64,000 nt of DNA from Nannochloropsis salina CCMP1776 (Eukaryota; Sar; Eustigmatophyceae; Eustigmatales; Monodopsidaceae): the NCBI GenBank assembly GCA_004565275.1, contig SDOX01000005.1, positions 1,152,765-1,216,764 of the forward strand, written 5' to 3'. Below, piece after piece: positions 39,701 through 47,848 of this stretch; position 1 is the first letter of the stretch; every line of letters begins with the position of its first letter. Under the pieces are notes generated by a model. The model worked only from the letters and a program-made list of their open reading frames with translations. It was not told the DNA's origin and made no database searches. The position numbers and the translations under genes were made by a program.

Positions 39701-42700
39701 AGAGGCACAAACTCTGCCCGATGTTCCGATTGAATGTCCTTAGTCAGGCTGAAGCGGACCAATTCATCTCGTAGATGTATGTCTTTCAACAAGGTTTTAC
39801 AAGTAGTTGCATACGGCGTCAGATAAGGCAGTTTGGCGTTGATCAAGCAGTCGAGGGTAGCAACGACCACAGCATTGTCAGGACGTGACAAGAAACTGAC
39901 AAAAATACGGAGCAAAAGTGCTCTCCCATCTCCGTCCCTTGGGATGCCTCCTACCGCAAAGAGTCTCAAATATGCTAGGAGCTTGCCTCGCGCAGCTTTG
40001 GCACTGGACAACCGCGCCGGAGTCAACAAATCAGACGTTCTGGCTGCAGAAGCGGCAGTGACAAAGACCACAGACGCGGAAGATGTTGCCTCTTTGTGCG
40101 TGTGTGTTTGAATCTCCATCTGCTCTTTCAGGAATCTCGCCAGTTCTCCCTTGAGTTCCAAAGCCGCTGGGTCATCCACGTACATGGCGAAGTACTGATG
40201 CAGCAAAAATCCCACGAATAATGAGGACAGCTCGTCGGATTTCCGGCTTAGCAACGTCGGGGAGCGTGTGATGGAATCGAAGACCCATGACAAAGACGTC
40301 AGCGGGTCCGTGGAACCAAGCTTTGATGCTTGCCCTCCCCCCAGATCCTCTCCACTCGAGCCTACTGTCCCATCCCCCAACAAGAAAGAGGCGGTCCGTA
40401 TCTCCTCCGGCGGTGGAAGATTGGAGACAGCCCAGAGGTTGCTTCCCAACCTTCGCAGCAGCAGGTCCATCCCTTGCTTTCCCTCCTGGTCATTTTCATT
40501 TCCTTCCGTACCCTCCTCCCCACTGTTTCCTGTGCTTTCCTTTCCTTTCATTGCCACCAGGCGCGAGTCCACCTCGGCCATTGTAGCCACGACATGTCCC
40601 CAAATTGCATGTGTCTCCTCTGCGCGCCGACAGGCTGTAGAGAGGGCCGCAAATGTCCTCGCTGCCAACTGCCACAACTCGGCGAATCGTACATGCAGCA
40701 AGCCAAGGCAATGGCTGGCGAGTGGCCCTATATATGGACCTGGTAGACGCCCCGAATTTGCCCACACTTCAATGCGGTTCAGCAGCACGCCAAAGGTACG
40801 CTCGGCGCTTATCGACACGGACGTAACTTCGAGCTCCAAGCATGTGGCAAGCGCGCGGCACGGTCCCACAAAGGAGGATTCCTCGTTGTTGGTATTGCTG
40901 CGGGTGTTGGCGTCATCTTTCTTTGCACCAGCCTCTCGAAAGGAGAGCTGTGGCATTAGGACCATCAGACGTAGGGTGGAGAGACGTAAGAGGTGGGAAG
41001 GGGAGTGCAAATTGCTACTTAGGAGCAGCAAAGCTTCTTCAAGGGGCAATACAGGCAGCAGTGAGTCGTCGCTCGCGAGTAACGCGGTTAGGGCTCGAAT
41101 TGTCCCCAATAAGGACGGCGAGGCTTGTAGTCGTTTCCACATAGATGCCGCCAGTCCCTGTCTTCCTGCCGAGGGTTGTGTGCCGGGCAGTGGATGCGGC
41201 TTCCTCAGGCTTCGTTTCTTCCCGCCAGCCACCTTCTCGGTTGTCGAGCTCATTTCCTGGGCACCGGAGGGGTCTCTCTCCGCTTCCCATAGTTCTATTA
41301 AAGCCATGGCCGCTTGGCTTGCCAAGATCTCTTCCGCCTGTGGGTCGTTCACTAACGTTTCCACCGCCCCTACGGCGTGCGCGCGCAATGATAAGTCAGA
41401 GGGGGAACGACCACGTCCAGCGGCCCGCAGAACCGAAGGAAGGCAACGCAAGGCAAACATCTGTTCGCTCAGCGATATATCCTCCGATGCATTCTTCTTC
41501 TCGATTCGACCTATCAGATCGCGTCCCAAGTCTGCGACCCGCGTTGGATCTCCGCGTCGCAAAATATCCGGTTTTTCTCCCACCAAACTATTCAACAAGC
41601 CCACCCAGGAGACCAGCGGGCACGTGGGCATGACCGCACGGGCAAGGCAGGCATTTACCACCAGTGTTTGCGAATCAGGATCGTCCATGCACCCGCCTAG
41701 ACGCAGAACCTTCGACGCCAGTTCCCCGACCACGGCGGGATCCCCGCTACTCTCTGGTCCTAACAACGCGGTCGTGGCTTCCACCAACGCCTCTTCCGTC
41801 GCCGTTTCCTCTGCAGTCGGAGCATGGTGGGACCCTTGTCGGCGCATATCCAGCCAGTCCCATAGGGCTGAGATCAAAAGGACTAGCTCGGCCTTCGTCG
41901 CTTCACGAGCAAAAGCGAAGGCCTCGGGCGGGGTCGTGTGCTCCACCACCGCCTCATTCAAAGCTCCCAGGAAGGCTTTCCTCACCTCCCTATCACTCAA
42001 TAACCATCCCTTCCGATAGCGTAATAAAACCACAAGTACATGCACCGTACGCTCCAGGCCGTTCCTATCGCCACTCTCTTCCCGCGGGGAAGCAGCCAGG
42101 GCGGCCAGGGCCTCCTTCCACAAGGGCGCTGTCTGCGCTGGCTTGAGGTGGGGGGTCAGATACACCAGCACCCCCTCCACCACTTTCCTATGGACCTGAC
42201 CCAGGGCATCGTCCTCGCCTTGGGCCTCCTGCTGGAGAAGCGTTCGCAAGACGGGCACGGCCTTCGAATGCAGTTGCCCCTGGGATTGCACCCCGCGAGT
42301 GATATAAAATATCAGCAGAGCCATGCCATCCATCAAATCCGCCCCCCGCCGCTCCGCACCATTCTTTAGTAGGCCGGAATCTTTCGGCCTTCGAGAGGCC
42401 CCCCTTCTTTCCTCTTGTCTGAGGCTCCCCTGCGAGGCCATGGCCGTCGTCGCCGCCTTGACCACTCCCTTCAGATGTTTACACAATCGTTCATCGTCCA
42501 ATCGCCGCAATAACCCTGCCAGTGCCTCGGCCGCATATTTCCTCACAAAGACCTTCCTATGTCCCAGCAACGGACCGTAGTACCGCTTCAAGACGTTCAG
42601 GTCTCGCAAAATCGGGCGGTGGAGAGAGGTGAAGAGGTGGGCCATGGACTGGACGACACGGGCCGTGTTCTCAGGGTTGCTTGGGTCCAAAGTGACCAGC

Positions 42701-43230
42701 AAGGTGTCCATAAGTGAGTCAAAGTGCCCCCCCGCATACAGCTCTGCCCCGACCTCCTTGGCCAGTACCGCGACGAGGAAAAGGGCATGCTCATGGGCCG
42801 GTCCCCACGTGTGGCGCAGGCGGTCGGTCAGGATACGAACAATGCCAGGGAGATGGTGGATCACCTCAGGCAAGCTCCTCGACAGGGGAGCGAGGTCCTT
42901 ACCCAAGCGCTGAAACGCTCGAGATGTATTGAGCTCCAAATACCCTTGCACGTGGTCGTGGAAAAGACACCCCGACTTCGGAATGACCTCCTGGGATATG
43001 CCCTGAACGACGTCCATGCCCTGTGCCTCAGGCTTCGGATCCAACTGCCCCTTCTTTTCGAACATAAAATCATGACTTTTTGTCTGAAGATGGAATATTG
43101 GGATACGATGCACGAAGCAGAGGGTCAATATTGTCAACGTGGTAGGGGAATGGGCCTTGGAGTACACGACATGTGATATGGACCCCCAATTAGGATTCTG
43201 TGCCACCAAGGAGGCCCAGGCTTTTCCCAT
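33703..43230 (-). CDS. UTP20: UTP20/DRIM, giant HEAT-repeat component of the SSU processome
   Basis: A single uninterrupted frame of 3175 residues; human UTP20 is about 2785. It is part of the 90S/SSU processome that processes the 18S pre-rRNA in the nucleolus. Recognisable parts are the N-terminal DRIM-type region (LPEVIHHLPGIVRILTDRL, VVQSMAHLFTSLHRPILRDL, HRKVFVRKYAAEALAGLLRR), many HEAT-like helical pairs, and the conserved C-terminal section around LKLIKMLPRTSYEHELTRLF and DPCPKTRAAAAEAISALLRR. The final ~100 residues are Lys/Arg-rich (RKQARAVEA, MKRETIKRKKGKYREIRGG), as in other UTP20 proteins. The first ~50 residues from the ATG do not look like UTP20. An acceptor-like CTTCAG lies just before TKSHDFMF, so the true N terminus may be on an upstream exon. 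Acidic stretches interrupt the repeats. Confidence 0.93.
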   Translation of the reverse strand: MGKAWASLVAQNPNWGSISHVVYSKAHSPTTLTILTLCFVHRIPIFHLQTKSHDFMFEKKGQLDPKPEAQGMDVVQGISQEVIPKSGCLFHDHVQGYLELNTSRAFQRLGKDLAPLSRSLPEVIHHLPGIVRILTDRLRHTWGPAHEHALFLVAVLAKEVGAELYAGGHFDSLMDTLLVTLDPSNPENTARVVQSMAHLFTSLHRPILRDLNVLKRYYGPLLGHRKVFVRKYAAEALAGLLRRLDDERLCKHLKGVVKAATTAMASQGSLRQEERRGASRRPKDSGLLKNGAERRGADLMDGMALLIFYITRGVQSQGQLHSKAVPVLRTLLQQEAQGEDDALGQVHRKVVEGVLVYLTPHLKPAQTAPLWKEALAALAASPREESGDRNGLERTVHVLVVLLRYRKGWLLSDREVRKAFLGALNEAVVEHTTPPEAFAFAREATKAELVLLISALWDWLDMRRQGSHHAPTAEETATEEALVEATTALLGPESSGDPAVVGELASKVLRLGGCMDDPDSQTLVVNACLARAVMPTCPLVSWVGLLNSLVGEKPDILRRGDPTRVADLGRDLIGRIEKKNASEDISLSEQMFALRCLPSVLRAAGRGRSPSDLSLRAHAVGAVETLVNDPQAEEILASQAAMALIELWEAERDPSGAQEMSSTTEKVAGGKKRSLRKPHPLPGTQPSAGRQGLAASMWKRLQASPSLLGTIRALTALLASDDSLLPVLPLEEALLLLSSNLHSPSHLLRLSTLRLMVLMPQLSFREAGAKKDDANTRSNTNNEESSFVGPCRALATCLELEVTSVSISAERTFGVLLNRIEVWANSGRLPGPYIGPLASHCLGLLHVRFAELWQLAARTFAALSTACRRAEETHAIWGHVVATMAEVDSRLVAMKGKESTGNSGEEGTEGNENDQEGKQGMDLLLRRLGSNLWAVSNLPPPEEIRTASFLLGDGTVGSSGEDLGGGQASKLGSTDPLTSLSWVFDSITRSPTLLSRKSDELSSLFVGFLLHQYFAMYVDDPAALELKGELARFLKEQMEIQTHTHKEATSSASVVFVTAASAARTSDLLTPARLSSAKAARGKLLAYLRLFAVGGIPRDGDGRALLLRIFVSFLSRPDNAVVVATLDCLINAKLPYLTPYATTCKTLLKDIHLRDELVRFSLTKDIQSEHRAEFVPLLIRLLFGRFLAKASRARTRTSKDSPAARRTAIVSFMAGAQGETEFREFVHLMLRPFLVDATASFDTENNLDVIAASAGRRLGFLHLLSSVIRQMGFHVLPFVGTFVEVTLRLLGEGYRDASAVHNVREGDEDGENEGHGVGGDDDDSRDGRDGGQERGDEDEENEVEDGDMQVRRGHTQGSLRLLSTRVISELFDQYAESFDFTSVAPRLWTVLGPSVSRLPAMCSGARQPPALLDLVLSLTQHDALLPIYIAYEATLTPTLLACLSSGQAPPATVAGPILSIMERLCEHDGASHLLSHLPALVKHITERLEKVHAATNKHDSLLERSLGLLCNISQLAARNRARAGGEEGVVATPATVEDATLSSLFGFLLPRLKSPRLLRAPTKALVLGAYGALVPHMASPRRDVVQLSKLLGPAGLGPVGFEPTGPLRQPLVAALAAMADAHGDMQDLRPVMEMMHLLNAPDEEGLEGRNLDVVMPAWTRLAEPELWARLMAETGGSGLALLPLVAHALSCLHDGEVVVRVAAGASLRALVEAAGQGTEKEWLWLLQAGLLPSVRAGMDQAKDTVRQGYVQVMAALVRSAGTLRTWTPTRGEKRTEAPSWISAHALLFHGDLACLVRETDAEADFFQNIIHIQVHRRARALQRLTKLLKESDDEAVKLEEAGLENTLILTPALSSSSLTHILLPLASQPVLSVDRTIQVKAPDPNLLHESILATAAVARRLSWSHYNGLLRRFLREISLADLTPVGQSPASRERALVNGLCHVLDVFHFPLTPPSSSADEDEKGSTDAVSTMADGVMGGAMQHGREDKGGGKVEDEAEGVREGSVSNPPTDALKKDVIWRSVTTQLLPSLRGLLLKDSKDKAGGKQKVLRAPMALALLKLIKMLPRTSYEHELTRLFMSVCGTLRSRDSNVRDAAREVLAKMAQDLGPTYLGMIIKELKGALREGYMLHIRIFTLHTVLRSLEEVYKPPFDAPSLPVPRASLAAGPSPETSSCGNGSDSNAHALRPPLDACLTEIVALLTEDLFGEAAGAKEAEAEVKSATIKEAKGQKALDGLEILSRLLLFRPTYAVACPEDPGALSSVHALVKPFLLQLHDSESPRMHGRVNEALQRVVAGLSVNPSLKAEEVLLYVYGLISPFVLSEDEDEDESGGLDGQEPEAEGSESDVDEEDDLQVIGKAAVKATEAPKPDLHRPKKEVSSWLPVDGTLKLAVEAKQVQRMAAREEIRVLDGKNAPKLTGWGRHGAKARRAEGGMFGSPAALAAGVLGLRLLHSYLKRLGQPSEELIPVLDPYVGLLARCVRRRVNDSIVLLSLKCLALMLRHLSSLPSLTYLTPRLVRSSLSLLSMAGGPANSRDEIVQSCLRILTILIAASGKSIEDDEPLGPLGLPQPEKQPSLPIPAKSLGALVCLLRAAALDYDHVNAPFALVRALVARRAMVPEMYDLMEQMLGIAVTSRRPTVRQMGGQIIVSFLLHYPLSSVKVAGFLQQAVRNLDYEYAEGRMAALGLLQTLIMKLQVSMVNEHAQVVFFPMVLRLVNDPCPKTRAAAAEAISALLRRVSGDVFNTLLDYQCRWMQMRVENEGLARAAAQAVGLFVDSRPDLFKRGGEDGLGMELLVLFSDTLASVEKRGPVPDVQADGLESPHEREGEAALGWEMAYHCLGTINRIYARLPGMVESFLHGFPEGMTILSATSEILCYRHAWVRLAASRVIGQYLDRRATGGKTRTLITGTQLRSSPFLSDPAHCAALARRLCVQIDRPSVAPELSLRAVKSLVFLTSAMVHIELELERGGGSPVRADAALEGEEEDVGGGESEVGVQEKVDAPKDLLSWIFHRLSYMARRRGEDRRCAVFQFFAAVTTLESQAVVERFLPHMLSPLYRATSDGQAEASAHGNDAVELAKEVTALIEEKAGATAFLKAFSDVQKQATQKRASRKQARAVEAITDPGAAAQRKLAKNVMKRETIKRKKGKYREIRGGAPPGERASKRQRSVGEGNKDEGM

Positions 43231-44195
43231 GTACGCTTAATATAACTATTGACATTCGTTGCGACTGCCGCGGAAAGAAAATGGAGAGGTGACCGGCATG
43301 CAGGAGATGCAGGCAGGGCCCCTCCTACGATGAACAAAGCAAATAACGCACCTTATGGACCACATCTACGCGACGTTGCCCCTGCTTTATGCGGGTTTTG
43401 AGCTTTTGAAATCGAAGGCGATTCGGTCCACCTGTCTCGTTCAGTCCCTGCATTTACCCTAGTGTGAGTGATGGATGGTTTAATGGAATGGATGAGATGA
43501 AGCTAGCCTCGCTCCTGCCAGTGTGCGTGTGTTCGTCACGATAATCGAGGGCTGTTTGATGGCTCAAATGACCCAAAACCAATGAATATGGATGAAGATC
43601 GTTCCTAATGGCATTTATATGTGTGCAAGCGTATGCTGCCGAAGGGAATGGGAAGAATAGGTCTCATGGGACACTGTGGTAAGCGGTAGACGCGTAGTGG
43701 AGAGGATGATATGGCCCGCCCGTAGTATCTTGGCTGGCCCCTGCTTTTTTGGTGGAGAGTAACGAGAGAGCGCATTTCTTGGTTTGTCCACGCACGTTAT
43801 TGTTCCGTATGGATGCAAAGTAGACTTCTTATGGTAGGACAACGAGAGTACTGGCTTTGTTTTCTTTGCTGGAGATGATGACCCGCTAATGGGTACGAAG
43901 CATGTTGGGATGTGAGTGGCAGTGGGGGAGGTGGCGGTGAAAGATAGTGGTGGTCAAGGCACATTGCGACCAACCGAGCTTTATCTTGAAATGAACCTAC
44001 GTATCACCCTGACTTATCATTGCTTGCTTTGCATGTCCATGAACTCGGGGCGGATTGAAAGTTTACTCATTAGTGGGCGGGTTCGCCTGCGATTTATTCG
44101 GTAGCACTCGTCGACCTACGTAAAGCCCGGCTCGTAGGTAGAAAAGAGGTAAATATGTGCTCAATCTAAGCCACTGCTATCTCAACAGGAGCATC
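43231..44195. promoter_or_regulatory. Shared upstream region, UTP20 / SPB1
   Basis: This 965-bp head-to-head spacer separates two ribosome-biogenesis genes and should hold both promoters. A splice-acceptor-like CTCAACAG lies a few bases before the SPB1 ATG, so a 5' UTR intron is possible. No motif repeats on both sides by eye. Confidence 0.5.
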
Positions 44196-47100
44196 ATGAA
44201 AGAGAATCTGAAGCGCAAAAAGCGGCACGATAAAGACAAGTACTACCACTTGGCGAAAGAGCAAGGGTATCGATCGCGCGCCGCTTTCAAACTAATACAA
44301 ATCAACCGCAAATATGATTTCTTGAGCAAGGCAAAAGTCTGTCTAGACCTGTGCGCTGCCCCTGGGGGCTGGTGTCAGGTGGCCGCCAAGCACATGCCGT
44401 CCGACAGCATTATCCTGGGCGTGGACTTGCTTCCTATCCGGCCCATTGCCAAGGTCAAGACTTTAGTGCATGATATCACCACCCCTGAGTGTCGGGCGGC
44501 GGTCAAACGCGAAATGCGCGCCCATCCACATGTGGACGTGGTTCTGTGCGACGGTGCTCCCAACGTGGGGGCTACCTACGACAAGGACGCTTTTGTCCAG
44601 AACGAGATTGCCCTGGCTGCCCTGCGCGCGGCCACCTGCCACTTGGGCCCCGGAGGCACCTTTCTGACCAAAGTCTACCGCTCCCAGGACTACAATGCCT
44701 TGATGTGGGTCTTTAACCAGCTCTTCGCCTCGGTCCAGGCCATCAAACCTTCCTCGTCCCGGCAGCAGTCCGCGGAGATCTTTGTCCTCTGTCTCCGATA
44801 TAAAGCCCCGCATTCGATCGACCCCAAGCTCCTGGACCCCGCCTACGTGTTCGCAGAGATGGAAGGCGGCTCAGGGGACAAGGCGATCAGCATTTTCAGT
44901 GCTCAGTACGCGCGTCAAAAGCGGCACAGGTCCGGGTACGATGGGGAGGCGGGGGTGCTGTTGCATCGGAAAGCCTCGGTCACGGCGTTTTTGGCGAGCG
45001 AGGACCCTGTCCAGTTTTTGAGCGAACAGAGCGAGGTAGTCTTCTCCCCAGGCTGCACGCCCTTCCTCGAACATCCCCTGACCACGGAGGAGGTAAAGAG
45101 CTGCTTGGCCGACCTCAAGGTGTTGGGCAAGAGCGATTTCAAGGCCCTCCTCAAATGGCGCCTGAAGATGAAGGAGCATCAGGGAAGAGCGTCGGCAGGG
45201 ACGGGGGAGGAAGAGGCTCGCGCGGCGGCCGCTGCCGTATTGGCCGAAAATGCACGGAAGCGGAGCCCGGAGGAGGAAGAGGAGGAAATCCAGGCTGAGA
45301 TTCAGAAACTCAGGGAAGAGCGAGCCGCCAAGAACAAGAGGGAGCGGAAGAAGGAACGGGAGAAGTCAGCTCGGATGCGTCTGCGACAGGCGTACGGCAT
45401 GCACCACGACGCGTTCGATCTCCCTGACCATGAGTCGATCTTTTCCCTGAAAGCAATCGGGAGTGCCGCCGAGCTGAAGAGGATTCGGGACGGGGAGTTT
45501 GCGGAGGTTGGCGAGGGGGAGGGGGAGGGTGGGCCGGAGGAGGAGGAGGAGGAGGAGGAGGAGGAGGAGGAGAAGGGTGACAAAGGGGAGGAGGAGGAGG
45601 AGAGGAGGCGGACGGCCAGGCTGGAAGCGGAGCTGGAGGAGAGCTATCAGGCATACCTGTCGAACAAGAACGAAGAGAGGTTGAAGGGGACGCGGGCGGG
45701 GAAACGGAAGAAAACGGTCACGGCGGCCTTGGCGGGGGAAAAGATCTCGGAGGACCTGGCCACCTACGATGGGGACCTACGAGGTTACCTGGACCTGTTG
45801 ACTGGGAGGAGGGAAGGAGATGACGAGGAGAGCGATGGGACGGGGAGCGACACGGAGAGCGAGGAGGGAGAGGAAGGCGAGGAGGAGGAGGAGGAGGAGG
45901 AGGAGGGGGAGGGGAGGAGGAGGTGGAGGAGGAAGCGGGGGCAAGGCGTGTCAAGGGAGGGGGAAGTGGACACCCTCTTTTGGTGGATCCCAAGGTGTTT
46001 GAGGGCGTGGAGAGGAATGAGGTGAAGGTGGCTCGCTGGTTCAGTAACCCGGTCTTGCAGAGCGTGATGGCGGGAGGGGAGGAGGGGGAGGAGGAGGAAG
46101 AAGGTGGGGGAGGGGGAGAGGATGGGATAGGGAGGGAGGAGAGCGGGGAGGAGGAAGATGCGAGCCACGACGAGGAAAGCAGGGCCACGGGGGTGGGGAA
46201 AGCGACGGGAGGGAAGGGGGCAGTGAGGAGGAAGGATGTGGTGGAGGAGGTCCTGGCCGCCATGCCGCGGACGGACAAGCAGCTCCGGCACGCGAAGCGG
46301 GTGAAGGACCGGGAGCGTCGGGCGCGCTTGGCGGAGAAAAAGACGCGGGCCGCAGACCCGGACGGGGCGGTGGACGTGGAGGAGCAGGCGATGGAGGTGG
46401 TGGCCGCGCCAGACACCGAAGAGGAGGAGAAAAGGAATCGGCGACGAGCGTTGATCAAGGCAGGGATGGGGCAAGTTCTGGCGGACGGGGAAGGCGGGGG
46501 CGAGAACGGGCAGCGGAGGGTGGAGCAGGGTCTTCAGTCGACGTTCGAAGTGGTGCCTGCGGGGGGGCCGCCCTTGTTGTCCCTTGTGCCCCCCGTGGCA
46601 GACGCGCGCAAGTACGACTCGGATCACGAGGATTGGGACGACGAAGAGCGAGCCCGGACATTGGCGATCGGGACGATGATGTTGCGACGGAGCAAGGCCA
46701 AGGAGCTGGTGGATGCCTCTTACAACCGCTTTGCCTGGAACGACGCGGGAGACTTGCCCGAATGGTTCGTGGACGACGAGGAGCGACACTACCGACCGCA
46801 GATCCCCATTCCCAAGCCCTTGTTGGACGAGATGAAGGAGCGCTTCAAAAGCTTGGCCAGCAAGCCGATCGCGAAAGTGGCGGAGGCCCGGGCTCGGAAG
46901 AAGCATCGCTTGGTGCAGCGGTTGAAGCAGGCTAAGTCCAAGGCGTCGGCCATCGTGAGCAACCCCGACATGACGGAGCGAGACAAAATGAAGGCCATCC
47001 AGAAGGCTGTCAAGGGAAAAGGGGACAAATTTTCACGGCCCGACAAGGTCTACGCGGTAGTGCGTCGTGGAGGAAGCTCCCAGGTCAAGCAAAAGGACGG

Positions 47101-47248
47101 GGCCTCGGGGCGCGCTCGTGTCAAATTGGTAGATAAGAGGATGAAGAAAGACACTCGGGGCATGAAGAAGGCGATGAAAGCCAAGAAGGGACGTGGTGGA
47201 AAAGGAGGAGGGAGCAAAGCGGCAAGAGCAGGAAAACGGAAGAGGTAA
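44196..47248 (+). CDS. SPB1: SPB1-type 2'-O-ribose rRNA methyltransferase (FtsJ + Spb1_C)
   Basis: SPB1 methylates the A-loop of 25S rRNA and is needed for 60S assembly in the nucleolus. From the ATG at 44196 the FtsJ domain is complete: YYHLAKEQGYRSRAAFKL, CLDLCAAPGGWCQVA, and the catalytic K-D-K-E set Lys32, Asp119, Lys159, Glu194. A DUF3381-like middle follows (DPVQFLSEQSEVVFS, LTTEEVKSCLADLKVL), then acidic and coiled regions. The Spb1_C part is clear at the end (ASYNRFAWNDAGDLPEWFVDDE, then HYRPQIPIPKPLLDEMKERF and FSRPDKVYAVVRR). The two halves lie in different frames: the first frame runs to a stop at 46025, the second is open from at least 45923. The change falls in or after a (GGA)n tract. 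No convincing small intron is visible, so an assembly indel or a real frameshift is likely. Confidence 0.92.
45538..45590. repeat. (GGA)n microsatellite in SPB1
   Basis: A near-perfect GGA tandem tract codes for poly-Glu in the acidic middle of SPB1. A second GGA tract follows at about 45880-45935, next to the frame change. Confidence 0.85.
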
Positions 47249-47848
47249 GCGGTGAAGGACTATAAGTTAATACTCTACATGCACTAGGGTGCAGTGTCCT
47301 TTCTGTGAAATGCTTTCCTGGGCCACTTTTCCTTCGTTTCGCACGGCTTAAAACGAAATGTGAGTAGATATTCGTATCTAAAGAAAAAAAAAGACACAAA
47401 ACCTTGCTGTGTCTCAATTGTGGGGGTATTCTAACACATAGTCTCGCTAGTGCTGATTTCCATTTTTTAAGGACCTGAGGACGTCTCATGCCTCGTTACC
47501 ATGCTGCCGTGCACACGGCAAATTGTATCCCCTGGCCCGCGTGATAGATTGCCTATCCATGTAATTAAACGTCGCACAAAGTGACGTTCTCGGCAGGAAG
47601 TGCAGCAAAAATATCGTTTTTTCCCGGGCAAAGAGTACCCGTGGTCCTACCCCGTGCTCCCGCCCGTGTTGAAGTTTTTATGGGCCCTCTGAGAGCTAGC
47701 GTTGTCACAGGCTGAAGTCCAGTACCCGATCGCACGTTTCCCGTCAATCTTTCCGCTCAATTTCTTGCAAACTTTCTTTCCTGTAGGTCAAGGCGAATAG
47801 AAATAAGAGAACTGGCAGCTTGTTGCTCTGATTCTTGTGGCGACTAGT
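47249..47848. other. Intergenic
   Basis: The stretch holds the SPB1 3' UTR and the kinase promoter. An A-rich run lies near 47382-47391. No gene is seen. Confidence 0.4.

Noticed and set aside
40268-42019. 583-codon open frame on the + strand
   Set aside because: Antisense to UTP20, whose HEAT-repeat sequence is convincing; the + frame is Ser/Arg-rich and shows no family.
45785-46906. 373-codon frame on the - strand
   Set aside because: Shadow of the Spb1_C part of SPB1; translation is Pro/Leu/His-rich with no domain.
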